NCBI RefSeq assembly: GCF_001591405.1
Contig: NZ_BCUV01000006.1
Coordinates: 1-64,000, forward strand
Direction of reading: 5' to 3'
DNA length: 64,000 nucleotides
From: Janibacter terrae NBRC 107853
GTDB taxonomy: Bacteria > Actinomycetota > Actinomycetes > Actinomycetales > Dermatophilaceae
The notes beneath the pieces are model-generated. The model had not been told where the DNA came from and ran no database searches. It was given only the letters and a program-made list of their open reading frames with translations. The position numbers were made by a program, and so were the translations under genes. Within the stretch, counting starts at the first letter, position 1, and the number at the start of each line of letters is the position of its first letter. Positions 27,213 to 35,350 of the stretch are shown in pieces.

Positions 27213-27461
27213 ATGACCCAGCACTCTGCCGAGGAGATGGACGCCGCCCGCGAGGCGGCGCAGAAGGCGGTCGACACCGCGACGTCGTGGGACTACAGCG
27301 CGGGCGAGGCGAAGATCGCCGACAAGCTGCGCGAGGGCCTCGACGCCGCCGGGGTGACGGTGGACGACGAGGAGTTCGCCCGGCTCGTCACCGAGATCGA
27401 CGCCGTCGCGGCCGACGAGTCGGTCGGGACGCCGACGGTGCGGGCCGCCTCGCCGCGCTGA
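27213..27461 (+). CDS. Small acidic hypothetical protein (82 aa)
   Basis: An 82-residue acidic, Ala-rich, helical protein (EEMDAAREAAQKAVDTATSW, KIADKLREGLDAAG, DDEEFARLVTEIDAV). AGGA lies 8 nt before ATG 27213. No membrane segment or known family is recognised. Divergent from moxR; it converges on the reductase fragment 4 nt away. Codon use is like the surrounding core genes, so it is likely real. Confidence 0.65.
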   Translation: MTQHSAEEMDAAREAAQKAVDTATSWDYSAGEAKIADKLREGLDAAGVTVDDEEFARLVTEIDAVAADESVGTPTVRAASPR

Positions 27462-27465
27462 CCGC

Positions 27466-27956
27466 TCAGTCCACGATCCCGAAGCCGCCGGTCCACGGGA
27501 TCTTCTCCGCGGCCGCCAAGCTGATCTGCAGGAAGCCGAGCGCCTCCATCTCCCGTGCCCGCTTCAGGCCACCGGCATCGATGACCTTCAGGCCGGCTGC
27601 CGTGATGACACCGGTCAGCGTGGCCTTCGCGTCGGCGTCGTCGCCGGCCACCAGGACCGTCGTGGTCAGCGGCCCGGCATCACCCGTGGCCAGCGTGGCG
27701 GCGAATGTGGTGTGAAGGCCTTGAGCACTCGGGAGCGCGGCAGCTTCCCTGCGATCTCGGCGGCGGCAGAGTTGTCCGCAGCGACGACCAACGGGTCGAA
27801 GGTCTCGAAGTTCAGCGGGTTGGTGATGTCGACGACGATCTTGCCGTCGAGCTCGGCACCGGGCTGCGCGAGGACGTCGGCGACGGCCGGGTAGGGCACC
27901 GCCAGGACGATGATGTCCCCGGTGATGGGCTTGTCCGTGTCCAGCACCACGGTCAT
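27466..27956 (-). pseudogene. F420/NADP-dependent reductase fragment, truncated and frameshifted
   Basis: Remnant of an NADPH-dependent F420 reductase-like gene. The first frame (27956 to about 27690) has DIIVLAVPYPAVADVL and GKIVVDITNPLNFETF; the second has TTFAATLATGDAGPLTTTVL, VLVAGDDADAKATL and KVIDAGGLKRAREMEALGFL. The join is at KAF/TTFA, where one base is missing from an expected AAC codon. The N-terminal Rossmann GxGxxG is absent, so the 5' end is also lost, 22 nt from the next gene. Not functional as it stands. Confidence 0.85.
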
Positions 27957-27977
27957 TTGTGAGAGGCCCTGTGAGGC

Positions 27978-28880
27978 TCACATGGGGATCATCGCGAGAA
28001 GCGCGCCGAGCCCCTGCAGGATGACTGGCGCACCCTCGGTCACGGCCGCGACGGCCACCGCCTCGGTGATCCGCTCGCGCAGCGCGGGCCGACTCGCGTC
28101 GGGCTTGGCTGCCTCCTCGTGGATCGCCTCCACCGCCTCGCGCACCTCCGGCGAGGTCACCCCGGCGTCGTCGAGCGTCTGGCACACCTCGGCGAGCCCT
28201 GCGAGGACTTGGGTCCGCTCCTCGTTCGTCACAGTCATGACGACGTCCATGCTGTTGCCCTGTCCACCGACCTGCACCCCTGCGACGTTGCCGCCGTGAA
28301 AGTTCGCGGTGTTGTTGAACGTCTGGGAGGACGGACCACCGCGGACGTGGTCCGAGACGGCCAACCCCGAGTCCACCGCGTTGCGCCCCTCGGGCGTCAG
28401 CCCGGGACGCAGGAACGGCCCTTGCATGGACCCCGTCCCGACGATGAGCGAGTGCTCTCGGAGGAAGGCGACCGCGTGCCGGATCTCCTCCACCGTGAAC
28501 GGGACTCCGTAGGCCGTCGCCTCCTCGTCCTCGGCGTACAGGTCGGCCGTCCCCGGCCGCTCGGTGCGTGCCTTCAACCACCGCAGCAGACCGAGCCTGA
28601 CAGCGTCCGCTCTGTCCCGCCCGTCCGTTCGACTGTCAGTGATCCGCTCGGCGACGCGGCGGCCCCGCCGGGTCAGTGTCACTTCATAGGCGGCGGACTG
28701 CTCGCGATCGACCAACCCGAGATCCTGCAAGGCCGACACGGCGCCCACCGTCGCCCGACGGCCGCCCGTCACCTTGTCCACTGCGCCGGGCCAGACCTGA
28801 CCCCCGCCCTCGGCCACGGCCAAGAGGGCCGCCTCCTCCTCCGTGCCACGCAGCCTGTCCATCACGGCGTTGTCGTCCAT
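27978..28880 (-). CDS. Winged-helix protein with amyloid-like GVQVG motif and hydrophobic tail
   Basis: A 300-residue protein of unknown function. Residues 12-82 look like a winged helix (TVGAVSALQDLGLVDREQ, VTLTRRGRRVAERI) and 90-170 like a second one. Residues 187-211 are a Gly/Asn-rich strand motif: TFNNTANFHGGNVAG then VQVGGQGNSM. Residues 217-272 are helical and charged; 280-300 form a hydrophobic tail (GAPVILQGLGALLAMIPM). Motifs like GVQVG-N occur in bacterial proteins that link sensor and effector domains and resemble RHIM-like amyloid cores. It sits in an accessory patch; no partner is evident. ATG 28880 is 4 nt after an upstream in-frame-independent stop. Confidence 0.75.
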   Translation of the reverse strand: MDDNAVMDRLRGTEEEAALLAVAEGGGQVWPGAVDKVTGGRRATVGAVSALQDLGLVDREQSAAYEVTLTRRGRRVAERITDSRTDGRDRADAVRLGLLRWLKARTERPGTADLYAEDEEATAYGVPFTVEEIRHAVAFLREHSLIVGTGSMQGPFLRPGLTPEGRNAVDSGLAVSDHVRGGPSSQTFNNTANFHGGNVAGVQVGGQGNSMDVVMTVTNEERTQVLAGLAEVCQTLDDAGVTSPEVREAVEAIHEEAAKPDASRPALRERITEAVAVAAVTEGAPVILQGLGALLAMIPM

Positions 28881-28884
28881 GTAC

Positions 28885-29331
28885 TCACCCAAACTTTCGT
28901 AGGGAGGCGCCCGGTGCGCCCAACGTCCTACGAACGTGATACAGGTCACCTACATTCCAACGCCCCACCCCGGTCCCGGCTGACCCGGGACCACGCAGCC
29001 GGGCGTCACCCGCCGTCCGCCTCCCGGCCGTCGCTCGCGCTCCGGTCCCGGCGCCCGACACGTGCCACGCCTCGCCCGCCTCCTCGGCGTAGGCGTGACA
29101 GGCGTCGAGGGCCGAGTAGACCATGCACAGGGACGTCGCTACCGCCCACAGAGACGGCGCGACTCGGCCGGTATGGGTCAACGAGTCGGGGTACCTCTGG
29201 CAGGGCCTCAGGCGCCCAGCGTGGGCCACCTCGTCGAGGACAGCGTCGAGGTCTCGTCGTGCTGCTCTGCCCGCGGCCGTCGTCACCGACTCGGGGGCGG
29301 TTGGTGCGGTCGCGGTGGTCCGGGGCGCCAT
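28885..29331 (-). CDS. Hypothetical protein, doubtful (148 aa)
   Basis: An open frame ending 4 nt before the winged-helix gene start, as in an operon. The middle part looks protein-like (LDAVLDEVAHAGRLRPCQRY, APSLWAVATSLCMVYSALDA, CHAYAEEAGEAWHV), but the C-terminal 30 codons run through AT-richer sequence that looks like a promoter. No ribosome site is clear before ATG 29331. No family recognised. It may itself be the stub of a gene cut by the IS481 remnant. Confidence 0.35.
   Translation of the reverse strand: MAPRTTATAPTAPESVTTAAGRAARRDLDAVLDEVAHAGRLRPCQRYPDSLTHTGRVAPSLWAVATSLCMVYSALDACHAYAEEAGEAWHVSGAGTGARATAGRRTAGDARLRGPGSAGTGVGRWNVGDLYHVRRTLGAPGASLRKFG
28936..28949. promoter_or_regulatory. 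CRP/FNR-like palindrome upstream of the winged-helix gene
   Basis: GTGATACAGGTCAC has the GTGA-N6-TCAC form of CRP/FNR-family sites. It lies 56 nt before ATG 28880 on the upstream side. A regulator is not identified. Confidence 0.35.
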
Positions 29332-29406
29332 CGGCTCACACGGGCGGGGTCGTTGGCGCTCCCGGCACGAGAACCGCCGGGATGCCTCGCGGGCCACGGC
29401 GCGCGG
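28950..29406. other. About 450 bp of accessory DNA without a confident gene
   Basis: Overlapped only by the doubtful 148-codon frame on the minus strand and incoherent frames on the plus strand. No hairpin, tRNA or IS end was recognised. The expected left end of the IS481 element is not found here. Confidence 0.4.
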
Positions 29407-29450
29407 CCTGTCTGACCTACGAGGCCGCGGGGCGCAACGGCTTCGAGAAA

Positions 29451-29460
29451 CTCTTGGAAG
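29451..29460 (+). repeat. Target-site duplication of the IS256 element, left copy
   Basis: CTCTTGGAAG here is repeated at 30921-30930 directly after the element. IS256 elements usually make 8-9 bp duplications; one extra base may match by chance. Joining the copies restores the IS481 frame. Confidence 0.85.
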
Positions 29461-30920
29461 GGGGTGTCAGATTGTCTGTGTAAGGGGCGGGTCTCCTACT
29501 GAGGAGATTGACTATGGCTATGACCAGGCCGAAGAAGGGCGAGTCCGAGCAGGAGCCGGAGGCTCGACGGCTTCGTCGTGAGCTCTTCGACGACGAGATG
29601 CTCGACAAACTGATGTCCGCCACCGATGAACGAGGCGTCTCGCTCACGGGTGAGGGCGGGTTCCTGCCCGAGATGATCAAGGCCGTCCTCGAGCGTGGGA
29701 TGGACGCCGAGCTGACCGACCACCTCGGGTATGAGAAGGGCGACCCGGGAGGGAATGGTTCGGGCAACTCGCGCAACGGCAGGACACCGAAGACGGTAGG
29801 CACCGAGGTCGGGGACATCGGCCTGGACCAGCCGCGGGATCGCAACTCCAGCTTCGCCTCGGCGTTGGTGCCCAAGGGCGCCCGACGCCTAGGTGGCCTG
29901 GAAGACATGATCATCTCGCTGTACGCCGGCGGGATGACCATCCGCGACATCCAGCACCACCTGGCCGCGACGCTGGGCACCGAGCTGTCCCACGAGACGA
30001 TCAGCAACGTCACCGACGCCGTCGCCGAGGAGGTCACCGCGTGGCAGACCCGCCCGTTGGAGGCGTTCTACCCGGTGATCTACCTCGACGCTCTGGTGGT
30101 CAAGATCCGCGACGGCGCACACGTGACCAACCGCGCCGCGCACATCGCCGTCGGGGTGGATATGGACGGCGTCAAGCACGTCCTGGGCATCTGGGTCCAA
30201 GCCAGCGAAGGCGCGAAGTTCTGGGCCAGCGTGTGCTCCCAGCTGGCCAACCGCGGCATCAAGGACGTGCTGATCGTCTGCTGCGACGGTCTGACCGGCT
30301 TCCCCGAGGCCATCGAGGCGACCTGGTCCCAGGCGATGGTCCAAACGTGCGTGGTGCACCTGATCCGAGCCTCGATGCGATTCGTCTCTTACAGCGACCG
30401 CAAGGCCGTCGCGGCACTGCTGCGCCCGATCTACACCGCGGTCAACGAGGACGCGGCGCTGATCGCGTTGGCCACCTTCGCCGACTCGAATCTGGGCAAG
30501 AAGTACCCCGCTGCGGTGGCCTCCTGGGAGAACGCGTGGGATCGATTCACCCCGTTCCTGGCGTTCGGGCCCGCGTTGCGCAAGGTCATCTACACCACCA
30601 ACAGCATCGAGTCGCTGAACTTCCAGCTGCGCAAGATCATCAAGAACCGCGGACACTTCCCCAGCGACGCGGCCGCGATCAAGCTGCTGTGGCTGGCCAT
30701 CCGCAACATCGAGGACAAGAGGGCCCGCGAACGAGCCAAGGAAGCCGGACTGCCCCGAGGCGCTCCCCGCAAGGCCCCCGGCAAGCTCGTCGAGGGCTCC
30801 GTCATCCAAGGCTGGAAAGCCGCCCTGGGAGAACTCGCCCTCGTGTATCCAGACCGCATCAACGCCTACCTGTAACAACCGACGAGATCCAGATCGCTTA
30901 CACAGACAACTTGACAGGCT
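29461..30920 (+). mobile_element. IS256-family insertion sequence
   Basis: About 1.46 kb with imperfect terminal inverted repeats: TGTCAGATTGTCTGTGTAAG on the left against TGTCAAGTTGTCTGTGTAAG read inward from the right. One transposase gene fills it. Inserted into the IS481 integrase gene with a 10-bp flanking duplication. Confidence 0.9.
29514..30875 (+). CDS. IS256-family transposase (mutator type)
   Basis: A 453-residue DDE transposase, intact. Catalytic residues: D192 (VIYLDALVVKIR), D258 (VCCDGLTGFPEAI) and E366 (YTTNSIESLNFQLRK). The N-terminal part has the usual LTGEGGFLPEMIKAVLERGM and ELTDHLGYEKGD. ATG 29514 has GAGGAG 7 nt upstream. Because gene and ends are intact, the element may still be mobile. 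Confidence 0.96.
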   Translation: MAMTRPKKGESEQEPEARRLRRELFDDEMLDKLMSATDERGVSLTGEGGFLPEMIKAVLERGMDAELTDHLGYEKGDPGGNGSGNSRNGRTPKTVGTEVGDIGLDQPRDRNSSFASALVPKGARRLGGLEDMIISLYAGGMTIRDIQHHLAATLGTELSHETISNVTDAVAEEVTAWQTRPLEAFYPVIYLDALVVKIRDGAHVTNRAAHIAVGVDMDGVKHVLGIWVQASEGAKFWASVCSQLANRGIKDVLIVCCDGLTGFPEAIEATWSQAMVQTCVVHLIRASMRFVSYSDRKAVAALLRPIYTAVNEDAALIALATFADSNLGKKYPAAVASWENAWDRFTPFLAFGPALRKVIYTTNSIESLNFQLRKIIKNRGHFPSDAAAIKLLWLAIRNIEDKRARERAKEAGLPRGAPRKAPGKLVEGSVIQGWKAALGELALVYPDRINAYL

Positions 30921-30984
30921 CTCTTGGAAGCCCACTGGATCCAGCAGAAGAACGGCCACCCGGGACACCCCCAGACCCAAGGCA

Positions 30985-30992
30985 AGATCGAA
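30985..30992 (+). repeat. Target-site duplication of the ISL3 element, left copy
   Basis: AGATCGAA here is repeated at 32390-32397 on the other side. Eight bases is the normal ISL3 duplication. Joining the copies restores the IS481 frame at GKIE-RFHQ. Confidence 0.9.
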
Positions 30993-32389
30993 GGCTCTCC
31001 TGACGCTTCCGTGGGTGTTTTCGCGAGCCGTTGACGAGGGCACGCCGCTCTCTGCCTAGGTTTCTGGCTGTTGAGGTCAGTTACCTGAAGAGCGGAGAAC
31101 GGCGTGCGGAACGCAAGCCTATGGCGGTCCTTGCTGGGCGTCGAGAAGACGGTCGTGGAGGACATCGAGTTCGATGAGGACGACCAGCTGCTGGTGGCTC
31201 ATGTCCGTCCCCGGGCTCGGGTGCGTGGCCGGTGCGGACGGTGCGGGCGCAGGTCGCCCGGGTACGACCGTGGCGAGGGTCGGCGGCGGTGGCGGGCCCT
31301 GGATCTGGGCACGGTGCAGGTCTACCTCGAGGCCGACGCCCCGCGGGTGGCCTGCCGCCAGCACGGCCCCACGGTGGCCGCCGTCCCGTGGGCCAGGCAC
31401 GGGGCCGGCCACACCCTGGTCTTCGACGAGCAGGTGGCCTGGCTGGCCACGCAGTGCTCCAAGTCCGCGGTCACCGAGCTGATGCGCATCGCCTGGCGCA
31501 CCGTCGGGGCGATCATCACCCGGGTCTGGACCGACGTGGAGGCCCTCGGCGACCGGTTCGCCGGCCTGCGACGGATCGGCATCGATGAGATCTCCTACAA
31601 GAAGGGCCACCGCTACCTCACGATCGTGGTCGACCACGACACCGGCCGGCTCGTCTGGGCCGCCCCGGGCCGGGACAAGCCCACCCTGGCGAGGTTCTTC
31701 GAGGCCCTCGGGCCCGACCGGTGCGCCGCGATCACCCACGTCAGCGCCGACGGGGCGGACTGGATCGCCGCCGTGGTCGCCCAGCGGTGCCCGAACGCGG
31801 TGCGCTGCGCCGATCCGTTCCACATCGTCAAGTGGGCCACCGACGCCCTGGACGAGGTCCGTCGCCAGGCGTGGAACGAAGCCCGCGGCGCCGTCCGGCA
31901 GCGCCGGGCCGGGCGGGCCAGCGGGCACGCCAAGGCGCTCAAGCACGCCCGGTACGCGCTGTGGAAGAACCCCGAGAACCTCACCACCCGGCAGCAGGCC
32001 AAGCTCGCCTGGGTCGCCAAGACCGACCCGCGCCTGCACCGGGCCTACCTGCTCAAGGAAGGACTGCGCCTGGTCTTCCAGCTACCCGCCGACGAGGCCG
32101 AGACGGCCCTGGAACGCTGGATCGGCTGGGCCCGACGCTGCCGCATCCCCGCCTTCGTCGAGCTCCAACGCCGCATCGTCAAGCACAAGGCCTCGATCCT
32201 CGCCGCCATCGAGCACGGCCTGTCCAACGGACGCATCGAATCCGTGAACACCAAGATCCGACTCATCACCCGCGTCGCCTTCGGCTTCAAGTCCCCCGAA
32301 GCCCTCATCGCCCTCGCCATGCTCAACCTCGGCGGCCACCGACCCGTCCTCCCAGGCCGGAAATGACCCACGGATCAGTCAGGAGAGCC
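30993..32389 (+). mobile_element. ISL3-family insertion sequence
   Basis: A 1397-bp element with inverted ends: GGCTCTCCTGAC at the left and GTCAGGAGAGCC at the right, the similarity extending inward to about 24 bp with a few mismatches. It holds one intact transposase gene and lies in the IS481 remnant. Confidence 0.92.
31104..32366 (+). CDS. ISL3-family transposase
   Basis: A 420-residue transposase. An N-terminal zinc-finger-like part (RGRCGRCGRRSPGYDRG), a helix-turn-helix region and a DDE domain: D161 (GIDEISYKKGHRY), D216 (HVSADGADWIAAV) and E379 (NGRIESVNTKIRLI). The C-terminal FGFKSPEALIALAML is typical of ISL3. GTG 31104 has CGGAG 6 nt upstream. Intact, so possibly active. Confidence 0.95.
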   Translation: MRNASLWRSLLGVEKTVVEDIEFDEDDQLLVAHVRPRARVRGRCGRCGRRSPGYDRGEGRRRWRALDLGTVQVYLEADAPRVACRQHGPTVAAVPWARHGAGHTLVFDEQVAWLATQCSKSAVTELMRIAWRTVGAIITRVWTDVEALGDRFAGLRRIGIDEISYKKGHRYLTIVVDHDTGRLVWAAPGRDKPTLARFFEALGPDRCAAITHVSADGADWIAAVVAQRCPNAVRCADPFHIVKWATDALDEVRRQAWNEARGAVRQRRAGRASGHAKALKHARYALWKNPENLTTRQQAKLAWVAKTDPRLHRAYLLKEGLRLVFQLPADEAETALERWIGWARRCRIPAFVELQRRIVKHKASILAAIEHGLSNGRIESVNTKIRLITRVAFGFKSPEALIALAMLNLGGHRPVLPGRK

Positions 32390-32872
32390 AGATCGAACGC
32401 TTCCACCAAACCCTCAAACGCTGGCTCCGCGCCCGTCCCCGCCCCCCGAGCATCGCCGACCTACAAGCCCTGCTCGACGAGTTCGCCCACTGGTACAACC
32501 GCCAACGGCCACACCGATCGATAAGCCGGCGCACCCCGGCAACGGCCTACACCGCGCTACCCAAGGCCACCCCCGCCGCCCCCGCCAGCGAACCCGAATG
32601 GCGCACCCGAACCGACAAGATCGCCACCTCGGGAACCGTGTCCCTGCGCTACGCCGGCAAGCTGCGCCACCTGGGCATCGGCCGCCCCCCACGCAGGCCA
32701 ACCCGTGCTGATGCTCATCCACGACGACCACGTGATCACCAGCCACGCCGACACCGGCGAAGTGCTGGCCGAGCACCACATCGACCCCGAACGCGACTAT
32801 CAACCACCCACCCGTGATCGTTAACCCGGTGAGTCGCGACATCGACGACAAGCCCGCGAACCCACGAAAAAA

Positions 32873-32916
32873 GTCCTGAGCCGCGACACCGTGTCAACGA
32901 TGTCGCGACTCAGGAC
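32873..32916. terminator. Hairpin in the IS481 right end next to tRNA-Pro
   Basis: GTCCTGAGCCGCGACA-like left arm (from 32873) pairs, with one mismatch, to TGTCGCGACTCAGGAC ending at 32916. It lies 6 nt beyond the tRNA-Pro 3' end and may end its transcript, although it belongs to the IS. Confidence 0.4.
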
Positions 32917-32921
32917 AAACG

Positions 32922-32995
<74 letters not shown>

Positions 32996-33072
32996 TGGCT
33001 GCTCCCTCAGGAGCGAACGTCACCTTATCCCACGCCAGCCACAGGTACCGAATCGGCCCCCGGCACACCGGA

Positions 33073-34560
33073 TCACGAGCGACGACCGCGCTTCTCGCGC
33101 ACCCGGACGCTGATCTCGATGGGTGTGCCCTCGAAGCCGAACTCCTCGCGCAGCCGGCGCTCGAGGAAGCGTCGGTAGCCCGCCTCGATGAAACCCGAGG
33201 CGAAGATGACGAAGCGCGGGGGGCGCGTCGAGGCCTGCGTCGCGAAGAGGATCCGGGGCTGCTTGCCGCCCCGGATCGGGTGCGGGTGCGCCGAGGCGAT
33301 CTCGCCGAGGACGGAGTTCAGCCGGGAGGTCGGCACGCGGCGGTCCCAGGAGTCGAGAGCGGTGTCGAGGGCCGGGGTGAGCCGGTCGACGTGCCGGCCC
33401 GTGTGGGCCGAGAGGTTGACCCGAGGCGCCCACGTCACCTGGACGAGATCGCGCTCGATCTCCCGCTCGAGGTAGAAGCGACGCTCCTCGTCGATCAGGT
33501 CCCACTTGTTGTAGGCGATGACGAGCGCGCGCCCGGCCTCGGTGACCTGGCTGATGATGCGCAGGTCCTGCTCGGTGATCGGCTCGTGGGTGTCGATGAG
33601 GACGACCGCGACCTCCGCCTTCTCCAGGGCGGCCTGCGTGCGCAGGGACGCGTAGAAGTCGGCCCCGCGCGTCTGGTGCACGCGGCGTCGGATGCCGGCT
33701 GTGTCGACGAAGCGCCAGGGACGCCCGCCGAGCTCGATGATCTCGTCGACGGGGTCGCGCGTGGTCCCCGCGACGTCGTCGACGACGACCCGATCCTCCC
33801 CCGCGAGCTTGTTGAGCAGGCTCGACTTGCCGACGTTGGGACGGCCGATGAGGGCCACGCGGCGCGGACCCCCTTCGGGCTGTGCCTTGCCGCTCGCGGA
33901 GACGTCCGGCATGACGTCGAGGATCGCGTCGAGGGCGTCGCCGCTCCCCCGCCCGTGCAGCGCGGAGACGGGGAGGGGCTCGCCCAGGCCGAGGTTCCAC
34001 AGGGCGGACGCGTCGGCCTCGAAGCGCTGGTCGTCGACCTTGTTGGCGACGAGCACGACGGGCTTGCCCGACTTGCGCAGCAGCTTGACCACGGCCTCGT
34101 CGTCATCGGTCGCGCCGACGATGGCGTCGACGACGAAGACGACGACGTCGGCCATCTCGATCGCGACCTCGGCCTGCTCGGCGACGCGCAGGTGGATGCC
34201 CTCGGCGCCGATCTCCCAGCCACCGGTGTCGAGCAGGGTGAACCGGCGACCGGACCACTCGGCGTCGTAGGCGACGCGGTCGCGCGTGACACCGGGGGTG
34301 TCCTCGACGACGGCCTCGCGGCGCCGCAGCACACGGTTGACGAAGGTCGACTTGCCGACATTGGGTCGGCCGACGATCGCGACGACCGGCAAGGGGCCGG
34401 CGGGCGTCTCGTCCGCGTCCTCCTGGAAGCCGTCGATGATCGCGCGGTCCTCCGGCGTCAGCTCGAAGTCCTCGAGACCGGCGCGCAGCACCCGCTCGAC
34501 GCCCTCGGCGTCCGCGGCCTCCGTCCCGGTGGGGTCGGTGGGGTCAGGGGTGGTGTCCAC
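33073..34560 (-). CDS. der: Ribosome-biogenesis GTPase Der (EngA)
   Basis: A 495-residue double-GTPase needed for 50S ribosome assembly. The first G domain starts with [13 protein letters not shown] (62-72), the second with [13 protein letters not shown]; both have DTGGW/DTAGI and NKVD/NKWD motifs, and a KH-like C-terminal domain ends the protein. An acidic N-terminal extension of about 55 residues is usual for actinobacteria. GTG 34560 has AGGAG 5 nt upstream. Last gene of the xerD-to-der operon, 69 nt after cmk. Confidence 0.96.
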   Translation of the reverse strand: MDTTPDPTDPTGTEAADAEGVERVLRAGLEDFELTPEDRAIIDGFQEDADETPAGPLPVVAIVGRPNVGKSTFVNRVLRRREAVVEDTPGVTRDRVAYDAEWSGRRFTLLDTGGWEIGAEGIHLRVAEQAEVAIEMADVVVFVVDAIVGATDDDEAVVKLLRKSGKPVVLVANKVDDQRFEADASALWNLGLGEPLPVSALHGRGSGDALDAILDVMPDVSASGKAQPEGGPRRVALIGRPNVGKSSLLNKLAGEDRVVVDDVAGTTRDPVDEIIELGGRPWRFVDTAGIRRRVHQTRGADFYASLRTQAALEKAEVAVVLIDTHEPITEQDLRIISQVTEAGRALVIAYNKWDLIDEERRFYLEREIERDLVQVTWAPRVNLSAHTGRHVDRLTPALDTALDSWDRRVPTSRLNSVLGEIASAHPHPIRGGKQPRILFATQASTRPPRFVIFASGFIEAGYRRFLERRLREEFGFEGTPIEISVRVREKRGRRS

Positions 34561-34629
34561 GATGCTCCTGGTCTGTGGGGTGGTCACGGCCATTGTCGCA
34601 GCCGTCAGCGGCCGGGGCCGCGGGGTGGG

Positions 34630-35328
34630 TCAGCTCGTGCGCGCGGCGATGACGACGGCCATCACCGCGTCGACCGACCCGTCGAAGTCGAGGTCCGAGG
34701 TGTCGACGACGACGACCCCGTCCGCGGCGACGGTGAACTGGGAGACCGTCGAGTCGTCACGGTCCCGGCGCACGACCTGGTCGCGGGTCGCGTCGATCGC
34801 TGCCGCGTCGCTCGTGCCGTGCACCTCGAGCGAGCGGCGGCGCAGCCGGGCCTCCTCGCTCGCGGTGAGCAGGATCCGCACGGGTGCCTCGGGGGCGACG
34901 ACGGTCGTGACATCACGCCCCTCCGCGACGCAGGCACCGTGGCGGCCCGCGATGTCGGCGATGAGCTCGCGCTGGCGCTGCTGCATCTCGGTGCGCACGT
35001 CCGGGACGGTCGCGACGGTCGAGACGAGCGCGGAGATCTCGCTCGTGCGGATCCCTTCGGCGACGTCGATGTCGGCGACGCGCACCGTCGGGGCCTGCGG
35101 ATCGTCACCGATGTGCAGCGGCAGCTCGCGGGCCGCGTGGGCGATCGCCGCGGGGTCCTGAAGGTCGACCTCGGTGTGCCGGCACCACCACGTGAGGGCT
35201 CGGTACATGGCCCCGGTGTCGAGGTAGCCGGCGCCGAGCTGCGTGGCCACGGCGCGCGAGACGCTGGACTTGCCGGATCCCGAGGGTCCGTCGATGGCGA
35301 TGACGAAGGGGGCGGGCTGGCTGGTCAC
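34630..35328 (-). CDS. cmk: Cytidylate kinase
   Basis: A 232-residue (d)CMP kinase with P-loop IDGPSGSGKSSVSRAVA near the N-terminus and the family signatures GYLDTGAMYRALTWW, VSTVATVPDVRTEMQQRQRE (in part) and CVAEGRDVTTVV, RDRDDST. GTG start at 35328; the ribosome site is weak, so translation may depend on the upstream tyrA gene 22 nt away. It sits before der as in most actinobacteria. Confidence 0.95.
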   Translation of the reverse strand: MTSQPAPFVIAIDGPSGSGKSSVSRAVATQLGAGYLDTGAMYRALTWWCRHTEVDLQDPAAIAHAARELPLHIGDDPQAPTVRVADIDVAEGIRTSEISALVSTVATVPDVRTEMQQRQRELIADIAGRHGACVAEGRDVTTVVAPEAPVRILLTASEEARLRRRSLEVHGTSDAAAIDATRDQVVRRDRDDSTVSQFTVAADGVVVVDTSDLDFDGSVDAVMAVVIAARTS

Positions 35329-35350
35329 GAGGGGTCAGCCTAGTCGTCGC

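Larger units (their letters stand above)
29407..32824 (+). pseudogene. IS481-family transposase, split into three pieces
   Basis: The rebuilt peptide reads GRNGFEKLLE | AHWIQQKNGHPGHPQTQGKIE | RFHQTLKRWLRARP, then FAHWYNRQRPHRSISRRTP. This is the C-terminal part of an IS481 DDE integrase, with the catalytic Glu in GKIERFH. A six-C run at 32685-32690 adds a frameshift; the proper C-terminus resumes in another frame (GQPVLMLIHDDHVITSHADT, ending TAA 32824). The 5' half is gone. Dead as an enzyme. Confidence 0.85.
29407..32919 (+). mobile_element. IS481-family remnant, interrupted by two other IS elements
   Basis: Three segments (about 29407-29460, 30931-30984, 32398-32919) join into one integrase reading frame once the IS256 and ISL3 elements and one copy of each target repeat are removed. 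The right end carries a terminal sequence at about 32891-32919 (GTGTCAACGATGTCGCGAC then TCAGGACA). The left half with the first two catalytic residues and the left end is missing. It ends 2 nt before the tRNA-Pro gene. Confidence 0.8.

Noticed and set aside
29123-29581. Plus-strand frame of 152 codons left of the IS256 element
   Set aside because: Ser/Arg-rich, runs into the IS end, and no ribosome site or family.
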